Shown: positions 57,408 to 64,000 of the stretch, one piece after another | Layout: each line of letters opens with the position of its first letter | How positions within the stretch are numbered: position 1 is the stretch's first letter | Source of the DNA: Clusia tigrina | Lineage: Eukaryota > Arthropoda > Insecta > Diptera > Clusiidae | DNA: 64,000 bases | Direction of reading: 5' to 3' | Assembly (NCBI GenBank): GCA_920105625.2 | Contig: OV050033.1 | Span: forward strand, 16,264,001-16,328,000 | The notes under the pieces: generated by a model | Database searches by the model: none | Told to the model about the DNA's origin: nothing | What the model saw: the letters and a program-made list of their open reading frames with translations, nothing else | Program-made: the position numbers and the translations under genes

Positions 57408-59079
57408 GTGAGTAGCTTATATAAGAATTGACCGAATTTCATACACACTACGCACCCATTGCATGCATACAATTTTCCTATGCCGCACTGAAAAGCGGCA
57501 AATCATTTGAATGCAAGGAGCAAATTAGTGCGGCAAAGAGTACTCATGCTGGTGTACTTCATGCTGCATGACAATATGCGTGCATGAGTGTGTGTGAGTT
57601 CACTCATTATAGTAATGGCGCGTTTTAATAAATATGGCGGTTAAGTTGGTGCCCGTTCTACAGAAGAACATGATAATGTGTGCATACGTACGTATGAGGA
57701 ACTTTATGGTAATGAGCCTGATAAATTGTATGTCAAAGGCATATCGAAAGGAAATGGTACAATGTACGCTTGAAGGGAAAGTTCACATTATACTATACAC
57801 ATACATACATATGTATGCATGTATATGAATGTATGCTTACATTCGTGGGCTCATCAGCGCACACATTCATAATCGTAGATGTATGTATGTTGCGTGTGTT
57901 TTGATGTAAATATAGATAGTGACACTTTTTAACGCGAATTTCATCAGAAATGATATTTTCTTATGCTACTACACCGGATCCCGGTGTCGTGACTAAAAGT
58001 GGCTGGCAATCTTTAGAATACGCCACCGAAGTACATTTTATACATACGACAGGACTAACATTTTGCATGAGATAATAGGATCTTCCGCGTATGATGTAGA
58101 TATTCGGGGCTATACAGTCAGTTCATTGATTAATGATACCAGGAATCAGTGTTGCGTGGTACTAAGCGCAGGCCATGTAGGTTTGTTTTGTTATCCTTCT
58201 ATAACACATTCAGATTTACCTCCAAGGTGAACTCACTAAGAAAATTCATGGTATTCCAGACCTGATGATCCCGCCTACTATACAATAGTTCCTCGGTTTT
58301 TGTCTTATGATCATTTGCCCAGAACATAAATATGTGATTGAAAGTTTCATTCGGCTTTGACCCAGAATACCCAGTTGCTTTAGCTCTGTGCTCCCCTAGG
58401 TGGTCCATGTGGCTACGTCAAATAAGTTATCTTCTATATAGTAAAAAACTTTATTCTTTGTACACAGCAATGAAAAGGATAGGAGGACAGACCCGTACAG
58501 AAGGTTCATTATTCCCACAACTGGTTATACAAAGGTCGAATCCAAAAATATAAACAAATATATTGCTTATCAAGTCGTAATGTTCGAGCTGGCGATGTTG
58601 AGAGTCTACGTTCGTCATCTATGATAATACATTTTATACATCCATTTTTGAGAGGAATCATAACGCAAATTTTTATATTTATTTATATGACCATTCTTAT
58701 ATTTTTTTGGAACCGAGTAAGAACTGTCGATCCATTTGAGATATTGGTGTGAAATTTGAACTTAAAATAGATTATAATAAACTTAATCGTTTGGAAGGAT
58801 TTATAAGAACCTTTTAGACTCTTGAACACTCCTAGTTAATTTTAATTATGGTATCAATGTCTTGATGGTAATTTCAGGCTTTTCCTCTTCTAGCAGTACT
58901 ATGAATTATAGGAGTATATTCTACCTATAACAGAAGGTATAAAATACATATGTGGATATACAAGGTTAAACTGCCCCTTAATTCACTTTTAATTCATTTT
59001 TGCATTGAGTACTACGGTGCTTTTGTAGTTTTTGTAGCTTTGAGTGCATTTAAAAATGCAGTAAAATGCAACTCGCTCC

Positions 59080-60015
59080 TTTTGGACGTCTCTGTTTCTC
59101 TTGTGTGTCCTTTTTTACCAGTCGAACCACAGCACTAGAAGCTACGTGCCGTGCTTTCCTTCCCCTCCCACTCACAAATTCATAGCTTCCAGAAGCACAT
59201 TTTCCCCCCACATATGACAACTTGTCTAAAGAGTAGAAAATCTTCATATGCGCAAAGAAAAAGCGAAGAAACAATTGATGAAAAATAAAATTCAGCATAC
59301 AAAAAAAATGCCTACATAATAAAAACCAAAGTGAACAACAACAAAATCTTGTTTAGTCGCACCAACACAAAGTAACAGTTGAGCATTCATAAATTCATAC
59401 ATACACACTCATCCATACACACACGCATACATAGGCAGCAAAAGAGCACAAAACAAAGTAGGCAAAATAAAAACACAGCACAGCCAGACCCACATACCAA
59501 AGCAAAAAGCACCTCCTGCCTTTGCTACATAAATGTGAAATGAGTTTTAGTGCATGCATGAGTGTGTGTGCTTATTTTTTCGTGAATACTGTGTACGTGT
59601 GTAGGTAAAAGACATAAAATATAAAAATAAAATATAGCCTAAACAAAAATTAAAAATCGAATGGCAACACTGCTATGCAGCCCCATCAATAAAATTACGT
59701 CAACGCAATAGAAAAAAATACAAAACACGGCCGCTCGCTCACACAAAACACACACACTCGAGCAGACACCTAGAACGCACGGGTCGGTCAGAACCAGAAT
59801 ATGATGTAAAGACAAAAAGTAAAAACAACACGAGGTTACAGCAACCTCGTGTATGCGTGCGAATATATACATATGAACATGTGTGTAAAGATAACTAAAA
59901 AGTGTGCGGGTGTGTTTGTTTTTAGTAAAGCACATTTAAAGTTAGTTGCAGAAAGCAGCTTTTTAAGCACTTGTAGCAAAACATACACGCACACAATCAC
60001 TGAGATTTGCTTCCC
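59080..60015. other. Intronic CA-rich island
   Basis: About 0.9 kb of CACACA- and CATACATAC-rich DNA with low AT compared with its flanks and no transposon sequence. Its character matches the islands at 50.1, 53.4 and 55.8 kb. It could be an intronic enhancer or an alternative first exon. Confidence 0.4.
59828..59852. other. Perfect 10-bp hairpin in the ZAD intron
   Basis: ACACGAGGTT at 59828-59837 and its exact complement AACCTCGTGT at 59843-59852 flank a 5-nt loop (ACAGC). The GC content of the stem makes it more stable than most chance hairpins in this AT-rich DNA. Confidence 0.7.
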
Positions 60016-61019
60016 AGTGGGGAAAATTTGGTCATCGTACTCATGAATGACCTCTGAGGAGTTTTAAGAAAAGTTACTCCTATACGATGCAGTGCTCCAT
60101 TAACGGGATGTGTACAGCATTATTTATAATTTCTTAAATGAACGAGAATTCCTTATAGGTTGCAGAAAACTTTGAAATAAGTAGCAGTGCTGTCGGTTTT
60201 TTTTGGCAAAGAAGCAAATGTTATGTATTAGGAAATTTTAATTAAGAAATTTGTATTGTTGGGAGTATAATTATTAACAAAAATGATAACAACCAAAATA
60301 AGAAAATATACGACTGCTGTAACAAATTTTAGGAATTGTTACATTTTCCTTTCCACAATAGGTGTTTCTATACGAGACTTCACCTTTAATTTTGCTGTTC
60401 CTATTCAAGCAATTCAATTAGAACACTTTTGGACTGCAATTCTTATCCTACCAAAGTTTTTTGATAACACATGATTTCTTTGGTTTTATTAAATAAAACT
60501 TGGAAATACCTTTGTTTAACTGTAGCACTACTATACTGTAAACTTCGTGATCCTTCCATAGCAACATAACATACCATCATCTTTTTGTAGAATTGTTTCC
60601 GACTAATCAGGTGCTTCAATACAATGTCTCTCAATATTAGTTAAACCAACATTTTTCTTAAAGTTAGGGAATGTCTTAGCTAAAGACCAGATTTTGCGCT
60701 TCATCTTCATCAAAAAGAGTTGTTTTTAAAAATTGATGACCGCACTTTGTTATTTTACTTGTATAAATGCGGGAATGAGAATAGCTATCCAGATACATAT
60801 TTACTCAAAAGTTTCAAGTTTATCTCTTGACAAAATAAAACGCATATGACTCATATTTTCACCTACAGGAATGGATTTCGGACGTGTAACTACGTCCCCA
60901 TTCCCAATATAGAAGGCCAAAACCAGAAATTTACCTTTGCCAATATACATATTTGATTGTAGCACTACTATATAGCAACTGTTCAAAAGTTCATTAAATA
61001 TGCTCACTTGATATGAGGA

Positions 61020-61041
61020 TTGACCCATTTCCGAGTGGGTC
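61020..61041. other. Small hairpin GACCCA/TGGGTC
   Basis: A 6-bp GC-containing stem with an 8-nt loop in the intron. Probably chance. Confidence 0.4.
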
Positions 61042-61567
61042 GTTTGCTTCATTTTTGTTTTTATTTTGTACAGCAGAACCACGCATTACTATAATGGCAC
61101 AGTGGCTATAATTGAATTTATTGCCGGCAGCAATTTTGCAAATATCAACTGCGAAATATTGGAGGATAGTTACATAGTTCCATGTTCCTTGTATCCCTTT
61201 CATGGTTGGCAAGATTTTTTTGTATTATGAACGTATGCATATACCAACGAGAAATTCAGTTAAAGACCTATGTACTTACATACATAGTATATACATATGT
61301 ATGTATTTAAATTTCGACTTTAAGTTGAGTTGCATAAAGAGCGCATTTATGGGGAATAGTATGGATGCACTTGGTTTTACAAACTCTTATGACATATTCA
61401 AATATATACATATGTACATATGTACGTCTGTCCATACCTTCGTGATTCAATATTATTTCATATTTATTCTCCGATTCCAAAAAGAGACTTCTTATTCCCG
61501 CCTTCACCAAAGACTATTCACAAAATATCCTGTTTGCAGTTCTGCTCATGGCTCTGTTTTTATGTTG

Positions 61568-61599
61568 GTACATACGTATGTATGTATGTATGTATGTCG
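61568..61599. repeat. (ATGT)n microsatellite
   Basis: GTATGTATGTATGTATG run in the intron. A second one (ATGT/ACAT palindromic) is at 61823-61852, and shorter ones are near 57805 and 61290. Confidence 0.9.
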
Positions 61600-62744
61600 A
61601 TACTGCAGGAATTCTTAAATGGACCATTGGCTGTGTGCTTAAAAAGCCAAAGTCACGTCAGTGAGAATCCAGCATCTTCACGAATAAAATATACAAATTT
61701 CTCTCTTAATAAACGAAGAACCACAACAACAACTCTTAAGCACCCTCACCTTTCGTAGTGGCTTCAACGCCGTTTGCTAATCTGTGCAAAGCGTATGCGA
61801 TGCTCTGTGTACAAATCGATGCATACATATGTATGTATGTATGTACATACATTTGTGCATGTTCAAATATATAAATATATGCATGTAGATGCAAATGTAA
61901 CCCAATTACCCATTTACAATTAGAATCCACACTCTTTCAAAATTTATTGTAATACTCAGTTTCTCTCTTGTTTGAATTGAAATATTTACAATATTTTTTT
62001 TCTATTTGACACGGAAATTTCACTGAATATTTTACGACCAGCGCGTCAGCCTCTGCATAATTCGCCAGTTGTTGTTGGTGGTGGTGTTGTTATTGTTATT
62101 GTTGTTGTTGTTTTGCTCACTCGTTTGGGCTACTGAAAATGAAATTGAAACGAAATAAAGGCGAAAAAAATGCATCGCATACACCAACAACACCAACAAC
62201 AACTCAACAAAGCATTGATAACGAACGCTAGCTGCGGCGATGACCAGCGTGCGAGTGAAAAGAAAAACAATCTTAAGACACGAGAGAGTATATTTTTATT
62301 GCACTTTTTGTTGTATGTTTGTTTATGTGTGTGTGTGGTTTATGAGATTGAGGATCTCGCTCACATTAGTTGTAAACATTCAATTAGAAAATAAGGTGGC
62401 TTTTAAATAACTAAAACCAAAAAGAAAATAATTAGCTTCCCATATTTTTAAAGAATTTAACGTCGATGTGAATTTTAAATAACTTATTATTTAAACATTC
62501 TTGAGTGAGTTATTTTCTGTGATTATTTTTTATAGTGAAAAGCAATGTCAATGTCAACTCGTTTTACTGCTACTGTCGTTTGTGTGAATATTAATACAGT
62601 CAGGGACTTAAGTCTACGTACACCCCTAAGAAATCGGCTGAATGATAAACTTTCAAAAAAAATTATGTAGAACTGTTTCTGATATATTTTTATTTGTATA
62701 CAAAGAAAACGAATTTATTTACAATTAATGGTATTAGATTTATT

Positions 62745-62935
62745 TAAGGGTGTTATACACCGCGATTCAAAAGAAGATCACAATAGATCTTTCAGTATTG
62801 TGATACCCTATTTTTTAAAAGATGAATAATAGATGAAGAATAATCTCATCTATAGATCTTGTCAGGTTAATTTCCGACAGGAATTTATTTATTTTGGAGG
62901 AATCAATTTGAGGCATCTTACTCATAGCTAAGATA
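62745..62935 (-). mobile_element. LINE family B fragment nested in the Tc1-like element
   Basis: On the minus strand the peptide DSSKINKFLSEINLTRSIDE (about 62926-62867) and the 3' UTR with TATTGTGATC match the LINE family B ends at 25700-25945 and 34020-34120. It is a short 3' fragment only. Confidence 0.65.
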
Positions 62936-62944
62936 TATTCATTA

Positions 62945-63050
62945 TACCTTACACCGTAATTAATTATGACTTTAGGGGGTTGGGGAATTAGTACTAGCAA
63001 CTAAGACTTTCGACCCGAAAGGAAAAAGATTTATTAAGAAGCATTTTGGG
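62945..63050 (+). repeat. Dispersed repeat family C, copy 3
   Basis: ATTATACCTTACACC, TAGGGGGTTGGGG, CTAGCAACTAAGAC and GAAGCATT recur in the order seen on the minus strand at 23310-23221 and partly at 55290-55345. Confidence 0.65.
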
Positions 63051-63922
63051 GACCACGCCTGGGGGAAGTAAATTAAATGTGTTGAGGCAAAAGTGTTCAT
63101 ACAGTTCACATATTGCCTTGCATCTTGACTGCAGATTTTGTCTGTTTAAATATCTTTAGTTTTGCGTTATAAATTATCACAATATATTAAGATGTTTAGC
63201 TGCCATTTTGTTCTTACATTTGTGGTAAGGGTTTAAAATGAGTAAACGCAAGGAAGTTACGGTTCAAAGTTTTCTAATTCATTTAATTTAATTCATGCAT
63301 TTTTTGGGGGTGTATGAAGACTTAAGTCCCTGACTGTGTATAATGTGCATGCGGATATCCTATGTACAATTGAGAACGGACACAAATGGCGCTAATGTCG
63401 TTGTTTTGTTGGACAATCCCTCCCCCGAACTTGCTGCAATCAATCAATTTTTATATTCAAGAGTTGGAAGCTACATATTTAAAATGCAGGCTACTTCCTT
63501 TGTTACCTGAAATGAGTTTCCTGCTGCTTAAAACATATTTTTCTCCTCCAAGGAATATTTTTACTCGCTTCTTCTTCAAAATGAAGTTTATGTAGCTTAG
63601 GCCTCATTTACAGACGTTTCTTAAGGATGCAGTTTATGTTGTATAGGCCTCATTTACACTAAAAGCTATTAAATAATTTTCGATTCGCCATCCGTACGTT
63701 TCACTGCTAATTCAAACCTAAGCACCAAATTATCATGAGGCCTTTGACGAGTGCATATTAAATTGGCACATGTGCCTATTGAAATCTGGCTTACATACAA
63801 CAATTAAATATTAATTATCCTATGGAGATTAAGACAATTTCATGTTTCAGGTTTAAAAGCATTTAGCTATTTATATATATGTATGCGATTTTTTTACAAT
63901 ATATATATATATTCTCTTACAG

Positions 63923-64000
63923 ATTGTCGAGAATGATACTTTGCCCAAGGTCCTCTGTAAGACTTGTTTTCGTCAAGTGGAAGCAACGGCATCTCTCTCA
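63923..64000 (+). CDS. ZAD zinc-finger protein, coding exon 2 start (residues 49-74, cut by window edge)
   Basis: Follows the acceptor TTACAG directly in phase 0 and reads IVENDTLPKVLCKTCFRQVE, then ATASLS. Cys60 and Cys63 (LCKTC) are the second zinc-binding pair of the ZAD, giving C-X2-C-X44-C-X2-C with Cys12/Cys15, within the usual spacing for the family. The LPKVLCKTC...QVE stretch is typical of this half of the domain (P-x-x-I/V-C-x-x-C). The exon is open to the window end; linker and C2H2 fingers are expected downstream. Confidence 0.9.
   Translation, partial: MVENDTLPKVLCKTCFRQVEATASLS

Larger units (their letters stand above)
62597..63336. mobile_element. Tc1-like element with terminal inverted repeats, non-autonomous
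   Basis: CAGTCAGGGACTTAAGTCTA at 62597 continues to ACACCCC. The reverse complement of 63306-63336 starts CAGTCAGGGACTTAAGTCTT and continues to ACACCCC, giving terminal repeats of about 30 bp. The CAGT start and a TA dinucleotide immediately outside the left end are typical of Tc1/mariner elements; on the right the flank reads TGTATA, so the TA there may have mutated. The 740-bp body has no transposase frame. It holds a minus-strand LINE family B piece and repeat family C, so it is either a host for nested insertions or a composite. A GAGGCAAAAGTGTTCATAC word near the right end resembles subterminal parts of Tc1-like elements. Confidence 0.82.
57408..63922 (+). other. 6.5-kb phase-0 intron inside the ZAD domain
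   Basis: Donor GTGAGT, acceptor TCTCTTACAG. It contains a CA-rich unique island (about 59080-60010), a TTG/GGTGG run at 62067-62115, several ATGT microsatellites, two small hairpins, a nested Tc1-like element (62597-63336) and AT-rich filler. No independent gene was recognised on either strand. Confidence 0.8.

Overview
This window reads as nuclear DNA of a higher dipteran, most likely a tephritid fruit fly or a close relative. The evidence is an AT-rich composition, long gene-poor stretches, abundant CA/TG and TTG/CAA microsatellites, many decayed non-LTR retrotransposon 3' ends, and one gene of the ZAD zinc-finger class, which is greatly expanded in higher Diptera. The species is an inference. 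No bacterial, viral or organellar segment was recognised.

Only one cellular protein-coding gene can be supported, and it runs off the right edge. Its coding exon 1 (57264-57407) and the start of exon 2 (63923-64000) together encode the first 74 residues of a ZAD (zinc-finger-associated domain) protein. The domain is split by a 6.5 kb phase-0 intron. A CTCF-like site (56628-56640) lies about 0.6 kb before the start codon, inside a CA-rich non-repetitive stretch that probably holds the promoter and 5' UTR.

The other 56 kb is intergenic, or could be intron of genes whose exons are not visible. It has three interleaved components. (1) Transposon debris: at least nine 5'-truncated LINE fragments on both strands, most of them an RNase H domain and/or a C-terminal Cys/His knuckle; four have a short tandem-repeat tail or adjoin a tetranucleotide tract. 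There are also one decayed mariner-like transposase, one nested Tc1-like element with terminal inverted repeats, two tRNA-derived SINE-like copies and a poly(A)-ended retroposon. (2) Satellite and minisatellite arrays: a 2 kb complex satellite (13.8-15.8 kb), 3 x 177 bp with perfect CRE palindromes (20.9-21.4 kb), 14 x 45 bp with higher-order structure (28.8-29.4 kb), 3 x 75 bp (33.6 kb), about 14 x 15 bp inside a 1 kb diverged relative (37.9-38.9 kb), about 4 x 160 bp (48.0-48.65 kb) and 2 x 166 bp (52.7 kb). (3) Islands of non-repetitive, less AT-rich sequence of 0.5-1.4 kb spaced every few kilobases, which are candidate regulatory DNA.

The largest unexplained structure is an inverted repeat with arms of about 860 bp (3791-4650 and 6634-7491) around a 2 kb spacer, with a third diverged partial copy next to the left arm. 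Most long open frames here are products of low-complexity or tandem-repeat DNA. All calls come from reading the sequence; no database search was possible.
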